This document shows, one piece after another, positions 26,775 through 35,600 of a stretch of DNA of 64,000 nt. Position 1 is the first letter of the stretch. Every line of letters starts with the position of its first letter. The stretch comes from Microbacterium paraoxydans (GTDB taxonomy: Bacteria; Actinomycetota; Actinomycetes; Actinomycetales; Microbacteriaceae), in NCBI RefSeq assembly GCF_018224615.1, contig NZ_JAGTUK010000001.1, forward strand, positions 434,001 to 498,000. The letters are read 5' to 3'. Made by a program: the position numbers and the translations under genes. The notes beneath the pieces are model-generated. The model searched no databases and had not been told where the DNA came from. It worked only from the letters and a program-made list of their open reading frames with translations.

Positions 26775-28247
26775 ATGTGCGGCATCGTCGGAATGGTGGG
26801 GACAGCCCCGGTCAATCAGGACATCTACGACGCGCTCCTGCTGCTGCAGCACCGCGGGCAGGACGCGACGGGCATCGCCACGGCGGAGGCCAACGGCGTG
26901 ATGCACAACGCCAAGGCGCAGGGCATGGTGCGCGAGGCGTTCCGCACCCGCGACATGCGCGCGCTGCTCGGCAACGTCGGTCTCGGTCACGTGCGCTACG
27001 CCACCAAGGGCACGGCGTCGAGCGAGGAGGAGATGCAGCCGTTCTACGTGAACGCGCCGTACGGCATCATCCTCATCCACAACGGCAACCTCACGAACAC
27101 GCGTGAGCTCACGGCCGACATGGCCAAGCGGGACCGCCGTCACCTCAACTCGTCGAGCGACACCGAGCTGCTGCTCAACGTGCTCGCCGGCGAGCTGCAG
27201 GCCACCACGTCGACGGTCGACCTCGACCCCGAGCGCATCTTCGAGGCCGTGGCCCGCACGCATCAGCGCATCGAGGGCGCGTACGCCGTGATCGCGGTCA
27301 TCGCCGGGTACGGGCTGCTCGCGTTCCGCGACCCGTTCGGCATCCGCCCGCTGATCCTGGGCCGCCGTCCGTCCACCGTGCCCGGCGCGGAGGGCCGCGA
27401 CGAGTGGGTCGTCGCGAGCGAGTCCCTCGTGCTGGAGAACGGCGACTACGAGGTGGTCCGCGAGGTCGAGCCCGGCGAGGCCGTGTTCATCACTAACGAC
27501 GGCGAGCTGTTCACGCAGCAGTGCGCCACCGAGACGCACCTCGCGCCGTGCGCGTTCGAGTACGTCTACCTCGCCCGCCCCGACTCGATCATGAACGGCA
27601 TCTCGGTCTACGAGTCGCGTCTGCGCATGGGCGACAAGCTGGCCGACACGATCGCCAAGCACGTGCCGATGGACAAGATCGACGTGGTCATGCCCATCCC
27701 CGACTCCTCGCGCCCCGCCGCGATGGAGGTGGCCCGCAAGCTGGGGATCGAGTACCGCGAGGGCTTCTACAAGAACCGCTACGTCGGCCGCACCTTCATC
27801 ATGCCGGGGCAGGCGGTGCGCAAGAAGAGCGTGCGGCAGAAGCTGAACGCGATGTCGGCCGAGTTCCAGGGCAAGAACGTGCTGCTGATCGACGACTCGA
27901 TCGTGCGCGGCACCACGTCGAAGGAGATCATCCAGATGGCCCGCGACGCCGGTGCCTCCTCGGTGACGTTCGCTTCGGCGGCCCCTCCCGTGCGGCACCC
28001 GCACGTGTACGGCATCAACATGCCCTCGCGTCACGAGCTCATCGCGCACGGCCGCACGATCCCGGAGATCGCGGAGGAGCTGGGCTGCGACCACCTGGTG
28101 TACCAGGAGGTCGACGACTTGAAGGCCGCGATCACCGAGGGCTCCGTGCTCGACGACCTCGACATGAGCTGCTTCGACGGCCGGTACGTCACCGGCACCG
28201 TGTCCGACGAATACCTCGCCTGGGTGGAGGGGTCGCAGACCTCATGA
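26775..28247 (+). CDS. purF: amidophosphoribosyltransferase
   Basis: A 490-residue enzyme of the first committed step of purine synthesis. The N-terminus MCGIVGMVG exposes Cys2 as the glutaminase nucleophile after Met removal; RYATKGTAS and HNGNLTN are glutaminase motifs. The C-terminal phosphoribosyltransferase domain has the PRPP loop VLLIDDSIVRGTTS. It follows purM and overlaps the next MFS gene by 4 bases. Confidence 0.97.
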   Translation: MCGIVGMVGTAPVNQDIYDALLLLQHRGQDATGIATAEANGVMHNAKAQGMVREAFRTRDMRALLGNVGLGHVRYATKGTASSEEEMQPFYVNAPYGIILIHNGNLTNTRELTADMAKRDRRHLNSSSDTELLLNVLAGELQATTSTVDLDPERIFEAVARTHQRIEGAYAVIAVIAGYGLLAFRDPFGIRPLILGRRPSTVPGAEGRDEWVVASESLVLENGDYEVVREVEPGEAVFITNDGELFTQQCATETHLAPCAFEYVYLARPDSIMNGISVYESRLRMGDKLADTIAKHVPMDKIDVVMPIPDSSRPAAMEVARKLGIEYREGFYKNRYVGRTFIMPGQAVRKKSVRQKLNAMSAEFQGKNVLLIDDSIVRGTTSKEIIQMARDAGASSVTFASAAPPVRHPHVYGINMPSRHELIAHGRTIPEIAEELGCDHLVYQEVDDLKAAITEGSVLDDLDMSCFDGRYVTGTVSDEYLAWVEGSQTS

Positions 28248-29557
28248 CGGTGCCGAGCGCGCGGCCGCTCTGGCAGGGCCGGGCTCTCGCGCTGATCGGG
28301 ATCGTGCTGGTCGCGTTCTCGCTGCGGTCGGCCGTGGCGTCGCTGTCGCCCGTGCTCGATCACGTGGCGGAGGACTTCACCGTCTCGCCCGTGATCGTGG
28401 GGCTGATCGGGGCGGCGCCGCCGGTGTGCTTCGCCCTGTTCGGGCTGCTGACTCCGCTGTTCGAGCGCCGCTTCGGCCTGGAGCGGATGGCGGTGGTCGC
28501 GATCGTGCTGATGGCGGCCGGCATGCTGCTACGGGGTCTGGCCGTGGACTCGTGGAGCCTGCTCGCCGCGACGGCCGTGGTGTTCGCGGGCGTCGGGTCG
28601 GGCAACGTGCTGCTGCCGCCGCTGGTGAAGAAGTACTTCGCGGATCGCCTCGGCGTGATGATGACGGCGTACTCGACCACGCTCGCGGTGTCGACGTTCC
28701 TGCCCCCGCTGGTGGCCGTGCCGGTGGCCGACTCGCTGGGCTGGCGGATCTCGCTCGGCATGTGGGGCGTGGTGGCCGCCCTGGCCCTGGTGCCCTGGGT
28801 CACGCTGCTGGTGCGCTCGCGCGGGGAGGCCGACCGCCCCGTCCCGACCGAGCTGCTGGTGCCGGACCCGACCGACGGCGTGGACGACGTGCGGGACGCG
28901 GTCGCCGCGTCGACCGGGCCGATCACGACGCAGTCGGCGAGCCCGCGCGTGTTCGGGCGGCTGTGGCGCCTGCCGCTGGCCTGGGCGCTCGCGCTCGTGT
29001 TCGGCACGTCGTCGACCATGGCCTATGTGGCGTTCGCGTGGCTGCCGACCATCCTGGTCGACCTGGGCGGCGTGAGCCCCGCGACGGCCGGGTTCCTGCT
29101 GTCGCTGTTCGCGCTGGTGGGGCTGCCGTGCTCGATGCTGGTGCCCGTGCTGGTGGTGCGCTTCCAGGCCACGCGGCCGTTGTTCTTCGTCGCGGTGGTG
29201 GCGGGCCTGGTCGGGCTGCTCGGGCTGCTGCTCGTGCCGACCGTGGCGCTGCCGCTGTGGGTGGCGATCTTCGGCCTGACCGCCATCATGTTCCCGCTGA
29301 GCCTGGTGCTGCTGAGCATCCGAGCCCGCACGCCGGAGAGCGCGGTCGCGCTGAGCGGCTTCGTGCAGAGCATCGGTTACGCGATCGCGGCGGTGTTCCC
29401 GCTGCTGGTCGGGCTGCTGCACGAGACCACCGGCGGCTGGCAGGTGCCGCTGCTCGTGGTGGCCGCGGTGCTCGTGGTGTCGATCCCTGCCGGCATCGTC
29501 GCCGGTCGCCGCCGCACGATCGAGGACGAGTGGGAGCGGCGGCACGGACGCTGGTGA
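28244..29557 (+). CDS. MFS transporter, CynX/NimT type
   Basis: A 437-residue protein with 12 predicted helices. The ATG at 28244 overlaps the purF stop (ATGA) and gives the N-terminus MTVPSARPLWQGRAL. Features such as AFSLRSAVASLSPVLDHV, GNVLLPPLVKKYFADRLG and MMTAYSTTLAVS are typical of the CynX/NimT-like group, which includes cyanate and nitroimidazole transporters. The real substrate is unknown. Coupling to purF hints at a purine or related compound, but this is only context. Confidence 0.87.
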   Translation: MTVPSARPLWQGRALALIGIVLVAFSLRSAVASLSPVLDHVAEDFTVSPVIVGLIGAAPPVCFALFGLLTPLFERRFGLERMAVVAIVLMAAGMLLRGLAVDSWSLLAATAVVFAGVGSGNVLLPPLVKKYFADRLGVMMTAYSTTLAVSTFLPPLVAVPVADSLGWRISLGMWGVVAALALVPWVTLLVRSRGEADRPVPTELLVPDPTDGVDDVRDAVAASTGPITTQSASPRVFGRLWRLPLAWALALVFGTSSTMAYVAFAWLPTILVDLGGVSPATAGFLLSLFALVGLPCSMLVPVLVVRFQATRPLFFVAVVAGLVGLLGLLLVPTVALPLWVAIFGLTAIMFPLSLVLLSIRARTPESAVALSGFVQSIGYAIAAVFPLLVGLLHETTGGWQVPLLVVAAVLVVSIPAGIVAGRRRTIEDEWERRHGRW

Positions 29558-29567
29558 CCGCCGCGCC

Positions 29568-30602
29568 TCAGCGCGCGGTGCGCGGTGGGGCGGTCGATGA
29601 CCGCACGATGAGCTGCGGGTCGGTCGACGGGGCCTCGCCGACGGGATCGTGGCCCTCGATCTGCGCGATCAGCCGCAGGGCGGCGGCGCGACCCATGGCC
29701 TCGAACGGCTGACGCACGGTCGTGAGGGCGGGGGAGGCGTAGGCCGCGAGCGCGATGTCGTCGACGCTCACCACCGATACGTCCTCCGGCACGCTGCGTC
29801 CCGCCTCGTGCAGCGCCCGGATGAGCCCGAACGCCATCTCGTCGCTGCTGACGAACACCGCGGTCGCCTCGGGGATCGCCGCGATCGTGCGCCCGGCACG
29901 GTAGCCCGACTCGGGGGTCCAGTCGGCGGGGATCACGGGGGGCGGCACGATGCCCCGCTCGCGCAGCGTCTGCTCCCAGGCCTCGCTGCGCTGCTGCGTC
30001 TCTGTCCAGTAGTCGTCGCCGGAGACGTGCCACACGGTCTGGTGGCCGAGGTCGAGCAGGTGCTCCACGGCCAGGCGGGCGATCGCGTGCTGGTCGACGG
30101 CGAGCGGCGCGTCTTCGTCGAGCGAGGTGCGCTCGCTGCGGGTGGCCGGGGTGCGCTCGGTGCGGGCGCGCATGGCGGGGCTGTCGAGCGCGATCGGCAC
30201 CCCGAGGATGATGCCCTCGGCACCCTGCCGTTCCAGCCGGTCGAACGCCTCCAGGAACGCGTCGTCGGAGGCGTGGTCTGCCACCGCGGCCGTGGTCACG
30301 GTGTAGCCGTTGGCGGCTGCGGCCTGCTGGATGCCGACGCCGAGAGCGGCTGAGGAGTAGCGGTCGGTCGAGACCACGATCACGCCGAGCACGCGCGTGC
30401 GACCGGATGCGAGGGAGGCGGCGGCCGCATGCACGCGGTATCCGAGCTCTTCGACGGCGGCGAGCACGCGTCGGGCGGTTTCCGGGCGGACGGTGTCCTG
30501 CCCCGACATGACGCGCGAGACGGTCTGCGTGGAGACGCCGGCGAGGCGGGCGACATCGACCTGGCTGGGCGCGCGGTCGTCTTTCGGGCGGCGGGGAGAC
30601 AT
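29568..30602 (-). CDS. LacI-family transcriptional regulator of the O-glycan locus
   Basis: A 344-residue protein. The HTH is at about residues 14-60 (VDVARLAGVSTQTVSRVMSG), followed by a periplasmic-binding-like effector domain (RTRVLGVIVVSTDRY, then SSDEMAFGLIRALHEAG and VSVDDIALAAYASPALTTVR). The ATG at 30602 is 6 bases from a TACCAT -10 box, giving a leaderless transcript. It diverges from the beta-galactosidase gene, 93 bp away. The shared operator TGTGARCGCAAACA near that gene, GH101 and importer B is its probable target. Confidence 0.92.
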   Translation of the reverse strand: MSPRRPKDDRAPSQVDVARLAGVSTQTVSRVMSGQDTVRPETARRVLAAVEELGYRVHAAAASLASGRTRVLGVIVVSTDRYSSAALGVGIQQAAAANGYTVTTAAVADHASDDAFLEAFDRLERQGAEGIILGVPIALDSPAMRARTERTPATRSERTSLDEDAPLAVDQHAIARLAVEHLLDLGHQTVWHVSGDDYWTETQQRSEAWEQTLRERGIVPPPVIPADWTPESGYRAGRTIAAIPEATAVFVSSDEMAFGLIRALHEAGRSVPEDVSVVSVDDIALAAYASPALTTVRQPFEAMGRAAALRLIAQIEGHDPVGEAPSTDPQLIVRSSTAPPRTAR

Positions 30603-30608
30603 GGGCCA

Positions 30609-30614
30609 ATGGTA
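30609..30614 (-). promoter_or_regulatory. -10 box of leaderless lacI-type transcript
   Basis: TACCAT on the minus strand, 6 bases from the ATG at 30602. Confidence 0.45.
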
Positions 30615-30659
30615 GCGATCCATCGCCGGAAAACCAGGGAGCGCGGCCGATGGCGATGC

Positions 30660-30678
30660 GATAATGTGAACGCAAACA
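30660..30678 (+). promoter_or_regulatory. -10 box and LacI-type operator of the beta-galactosidase gene
   Basis: GATAAT (30660-30665) is immediately followed by TGTGAACGCAAACA (30665-30678), which differs from the operator of importer B (TGTGAGCGCAAACA on one strand) at a single base. Placed over the transcription start, it should repress by blocking initiation. Confidence 0.75.
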
Positions 30679-30695
30679 ATGTGACCGGGAGTGCT

Positions 30696-32513
30696 ATGTC
30701 CGACCTCTTCGCCGTGCCCAGCGACGGCCCCACCACCACCGTCGGCGCCCGCCCGGTCACCGCCGCGGATGCGACGCCCGCCCTGTCGTGGCGCGGCGGG
30801 CAGCTGTGGCGCGACGGCGCGCCGCACCGGATCCTCGCCGGCGCGGTGCACTACTTCCGCGTGCACCCCGATCAGTGGGAGGACCGCCTTCGCCGTCTGG
30901 CCGCGATGGGCGCCAACACGGTCGACACCTACGTCGCCTGGAACTTCCACGAGCGCGCGGAGGGCGACGTCCGCTTCGACGGCTGGCGCGACCTGGAGCG
31001 CTTCATCCGCCTGGCGGGCGAGGTGGGTCTCGACGTGTTCGTGCGGCCCAGCCCGTACATCTGCGCCGAGTGGTCGAACGGCGGCATCCCGTTCTGGCTC
31101 TCCGGACGCGTCGACGCCCTCCGCACGAGCGACCCCGCCTTCCTGGCCGCGGTGGACGCCTGGTACGACGCGCTGCTGCCGCGCCTGGTGCCGCTGCAGG
31201 CCGCGTACGGCGGTCCGATCGTCGCGATCCAGGTGGAGAACGAGTACGGCTCGTTCGGCAGCGACGCCGCCTACCTCGCGCACCTCCGTGACGGCCTGCG
31301 GCGCCGCGGCATGGTCGAGCTGCTGACCACCGCCGACGGCATCACCCCCGACATGATCGCGCACGGCAGCGTGCCCGGGGCGATGACCACGTTCACGTTC
31401 GGCACCGGGGTTCCGGTCGCGGCGTCGCTGCGGCGCGAGGGCGAGGCGCTGATGTGCAGCGAGCTGTGGGGCGGGTGGTTCGACCACTGGGGCGAGCGCC
31501 ACCACGTGCGCTCCGCCGAGAGCATGGGCGGCACCGTGCGCGAACTGCTCGACGAGGGCGGCTCGCTCAGCCTCTACATGGCGCACGGGGGGACCAACTT
31601 CGGGCTGTGGAACGGCGCGAATCACGACCGCGTGCTGCAGCCCACCGTGACCAGCTACGACTCGGACGCCCCGATCGGCGAGGACGGCACGCTGGGGGAG
31701 AAGTTCCACGCGCTGCGGTCGATGCTCGCGCCGTTCCACGCGCGCGCGCTGCCGCCCGTGCCGCCGCAGCCGCGCCGCCAGTCCGCGGCCGTCGCGGCGC
31801 TGACCCCCGCGGCGTCGCTGCTCGAGGTCGTGCGCCGCACGCCGGCGCGCGGCGGACGGTCACCGCGGCCCCTCACGTTCGAAGAGCTGGGGGTGGAGGA
31901 CGGCTTCGTGGCGTACGAGGCCGACATCGCGTTCCCCGACGGCGCGACGCTCACGGTCGACGGGCTGCATGACCGCGCCGTGGTGTTCCTCGACGACGAG
32001 CGCCTCGGCGTGCTGGAGCGCGACGGGGAGACGTCGCTGGCCCTGCCCTCGGCGGCGGGTCACGGTCGGCTCACGCTCCTGGTGGAGAGCCTGGGGCGCA
32101 TCAACTACGGGCCGTACACCGGCGAGGGCAAGGGCATCCAGCGCGGGGTGCTGATCGGTCGGAGGTTCGTGAACGGGTGGACGCACCGCCCGCTGCCGCA
32201 GACCCCGCCCGTGACCGAGGTCCCGGCGGGTGCGGGAGTCGACGGGGCGGCCGTGGCCTCGTTCGACGTGGCGGAGCCGCTCGATGCCTGGCTCGCCTTC
32301 CCTGGCGGCGGCAAGGGCCTGGTGTGGCTGAACGGCTTCCTGCTCGGCCGGTACTGGCGCATCGGGCCGCAGGAGACGCTGTATGCCCCGGCGCCGCTGT
32401 GGCGAGTCGGGCGCAACGAGATCGTGGTGCTCGACACCGACGGCCTGGGAGCGAAGGTCGAGATCCGCGAGGCGCCGTCGTTCGGGGAGACCGAGGAGTT
32501 CATCGGCTCCTGA
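30696..32513 (+). CDS. beta-galactosidase, glycoside hydrolase family 35
   Basis: A 605-residue protein with GGGAG before the ATG. The GH35 TIM barrel spans about residues 25-350. The acid/base Glu183 is in QVENEYGSFG, and the nucleophile Glu256 is in MCSELWGGWFDHWG. Substrate motifs GAVHYFRVHPDQW and MAHGGTNFGLWNG are also present. Beta-sandwich domains follow. There is no signal peptide, so it acts inside the cell, presumably on imported galactosides such as Gal-beta-1,3-GalNAc released by the neighbouring GH101 enzyme. Linkage preference is inferred from context. Confidence 0.95.
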   Translation: MSDLFAVPSDGPTTTVGARPVTAADATPALSWRGGQLWRDGAPHRILAGAVHYFRVHPDQWEDRLRRLAAMGANTVDTYVAWNFHERAEGDVRFDGWRDLERFIRLAGEVGLDVFVRPSPYICAEWSNGGIPFWLSGRVDALRTSDPAFLAAVDAWYDALLPRLVPLQAAYGGPIVAIQVENEYGSFGSDAAYLAHLRDGLRRRGMVELLTTADGITPDMIAHGSVPGAMTTFTFGTGVPVAASLRREGEALMCSELWGGWFDHWGERHHVRSAESMGGTVRELLDEGGSLSLYMAHGGTNFGLWNGANHDRVLQPTVTSYDSDAPIGEDGTLGEKFHALRSMLAPFHARALPPVPPQPRRQSAAVAALTPAASLLEVVRRTPARGGRSPRPLTFEELGVEDGFVAYEADIAFPDGATLTVDGLHDRAVVFLDDERLGVLERDGETSLALPSAAGHGRLTLLVESLGRINYGPYTGEGKGIQRGVLIGRRFVNGWTHRPLPQTPPVTEVPAGAGVDGAAVASFDVAEPLDAWLAFPGGGKGLVWLNGFLLGRYWRIGPQETLYAPAPLWRVGRNEIVVLDTDGLGAKVEIREAPSFGETEEFIGS

Positions 32514-32543
32514 GCGGCGGCTGGTGGGGTGACCTTCGGCCAA

Positions 32544-32557
32544 TGTTTGCGCTTGCT
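32544..32557 (+). promoter_or_regulatory. degenerate LacI operator 1 upstream of GH101
   Basis: TGTTTGCGCTTGCT matches the importer-B operator TGTTTGCGCTCACA at 11 of 14 positions. Confidence 0.5.
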
Positions 32558-32598
32558 TTGATTCAGGCCTTGTCTTAACGGCTGGCGCCGCTCTACGG

Positions 32599-32612
32599 TG
32601 ATAGCGCAAACA
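32599..32612 (+). promoter_or_regulatory. degenerate LacI operator 2 upstream of GH101
   Basis: TGATAGCGCAAACA matches TGTGAGCGCAAACA at 12 of 14 positions. It lies 55 bp downstream of operator 1 and 82 bp before the GH101 start, a spacing compatible with looping or co-operative binding. Confidence 0.6.
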
Positions 32613-32694
32613 TCGGTGGTCCGCCGATGTCCCCCACCTGCGGCGCACCGGAGCGTCCCCGTCTCCGGCCGTCGCACCGCTCGAGAGGCAAGAC

Positions 32695-35600
32695 GTGTCG
32701 ACACCCACCCGACCGCCGCGCACCACGGTCGCCGTCAGCTCCCTGCTGGCGACGGCACTCGCGCTCGGCGGAGCCCTCCTCCCCTCGGCCGCCGCATCCG
32801 CCGCCGACCTCGTCCCCGTGCCGCAGACCGAGTACCGCCTGCACGCGGTGTCGAGCGAGTCCGACCCCTACCCGGCGCCGCCCTCGCTCGACGGCACCGC
32901 GCTCGGCGCCTTCGACGGCGACGTCGGCACGCAGTGGACCTCGCGCTACGCGGCCAACGCCCCGTTCCCGCACTGGATCTCGATCGACCTGCAGCGCTCA
33001 CTGTCGGTCGCGGCACTCGACTACTCCGTCAAGCGCGGGCAGAGCGTGGCGGCGAAGACCGTCGAGGTCTACGTCACCGACGACGCCGACGCCGCCCGCA
33101 CCTCGCCCGCGGACGGTGCCTGGGGCGCGGCGTCCGCCACCGCGACGCTGCACGCCCCCACCGCCAACGACGAGAAGCAGCGCATCACGCTCGGCACCGC
33201 GAAGGACGGCCGCTACGTGGCGCTGCTCATCCTCGACGCCCAGGGCACCACGGGCGGCGGCGCCGGTGAGCTCCACGTGCTCTCCGACGAGCAGCTGCCG
33301 CCCCTCCCGACCGAGCCGGAGAACCCGGAGGGACCGGAGACCGGGGCGACCGTCGACATCGCGGCCGGCGGCACCACGGCCACCGTCGCGACCGGCTTCC
33401 CGCAGATCGTCGGCTACCGCGTGGGCGACCAGCGGCTCGGCGGCCAGAAGAGCTCCCCGCAGACCTGGGCGGTGAACGGCACCGCCTACGCCGCGACCAC
33501 CACGTCCACCGTCACCGCGACCGGGGTCGACTACGTCTCGGCGCTCACCGGCATCGACGTCACGGTCCGCAGCTCCCTCCGCGTGACCGACGAGGGCACC
33601 GTCACGTTCGCGGTCACCGGGGTCGATGGCTCCGCGAGCGTGAACACCCTCGCCCTCCCCGACAACGCGTTCCTCTCGGCGACCGCCGCCGACGGGGCCG
33701 TGCTGGACCGCACGGTCATCAGCCCCAACAGCACCACCAACGCCGACGAGCACCTCGCCGTGACCGCCGCGACCGGCACGGGTGCGAAGGGCGCGGCGTT
33801 CGCGTTCCTCGGCAACGGCGCGCTCGCCGGCAGCGTGATCACCAATGCGACCACGCAGGCGTCGGGCGGCACCGCGTCGTGGAACACGCGGCTCACCACC
33901 AGGGTCACCGCGGCCGACGGTCGCACGGCCGAGATCGGCTCCAACGCCTGGCTCATCCACCCGACCACCGCGGTCGACAGCCGCGTGACCACGTACGCGC
34001 TGCCCTCCGTGACCGTGCTGCTCACGGCCGACCGCAACGACGACGGCGCGGTCGACTGGCAGGACGCGGCCATCCGCTACCGCGAGGTCGACGCGCCGCG
34101 CCTCGGTGCCGACCGCGTGGCCGACCGCGTCGTGAGCCGGATCCCGTTCAACTTCGCCTCCAGCGCCACGAACTACTTCGACCTCGTGCTCGACAACACG
34201 AAGCGCATCGCCAACCAGACCGACGGACTGGGCCAGTGGGTGCTCAACAAGGGCTTCGGCAGCGAGGGCCACGACTCGGCCAACACCGACTACGGCGGCA
34301 ACTACAACGAGCGTGCCGGAGGCCTGGCCGACCTGAACCGGCTGGTCGACGAGGGCGCGAAGCTCAACGCCGACATGAGCGTGCACGTCAACGCGACCGA
34401 GATCTACCCGCAGGCGAACGCGTTCGACGCGGCGATCCTCGACGGGGCACCGCCCTACAAGCCGGGCTGGAACTGGCTCGACCAGTCGTACTACCTCAAC
34501 CAGCAGACCGACCTCGGCACCGGCCGCGTGCTCGACCGCTTCCAGCAGCTGCGCGACGAGGTGCCCGGCCTCAGCGGCGTCTACATCGACGTGTACTACT
34601 CCAACGGCTGGGTGGCCGAGGAGCTCGCCGACGAGCTCAACGCGATGAACCTCGAGGTCGCGACCGAGTGGGGCGACAAGTTCGTCGACAGCACGGTGTG
34701 GTCGCACTGGCCCAACGACCTCGCCTACGGCGGCAAGGACAACAAGGGCATCAACTCCACGATGGTGCGGTTCATCCAGAACGCTCAGGCCGACGTGTGG
34801 AACGACGATGTGCTGCTCGGGCAGCAGCGTCTGGTCGACGCGGAGGGCTGGGTGGGCAACCGCAACTGGGACGGCTTCATCGGCAACATCTGGTCGCAGA
34901 GCCTGCCGACGAAGTTCCTGCAGCACTTCGATCTGCGCACCTACGAGGCGGGGGTCGAGGCGACGTTCACCGACGACGTGACCGCGCGCGTCGAGAACGG
35001 CACACGCGTGATCACGATGGACGGCGCGACCGTGCTGCGCGGCGACTCCTACCTGCTGCCGTGGCAGTCGCTCGACTCGAACGCCGAGGCGGGCTCGCCC
35101 GTCGACGCCGACAAGATGTACTTCTTCACGGCCTCGGGCGGCGAGAAGACGTTCGGGCTCACCGGCGCATTCCGCGGCAACACCGCCTTCGACGTGTTCG
35201 CCCTCGGCGACCAGGGCCGCGAGAAGGTGGGCACCGCGACCGCGGTCGATGGGAAGCTCACGCTGACGGGCGACAAGGGCACGGCCTACGTGGTGGTGCC
35301 GCAGGGCGGGGCGCAGCGCGCGGCCGTCGAGTACCGCGACGCCGGACTCGCCGACCCCGGGTTCAACTCCGGCTCGCTCGACGTGTGGAACCCGCGCGGC
35401 GACGTGAGCATCGAGCGCACCGACCTCGGTGCGGCGAAGAACGCCTCGCGCGGCGACAACATCGCGGTGCTCGGCTCGTCGGCGTCCGGCATCTCGCAGA
35501 CCGTGACCGGGCTCACGCCGGGTGAACGGTACGCGTTCTCTGCGCAGGTGCAGATCGACAGCACGGCCACGCGGGACGTGAGCGTCGCGGTCGACACCGG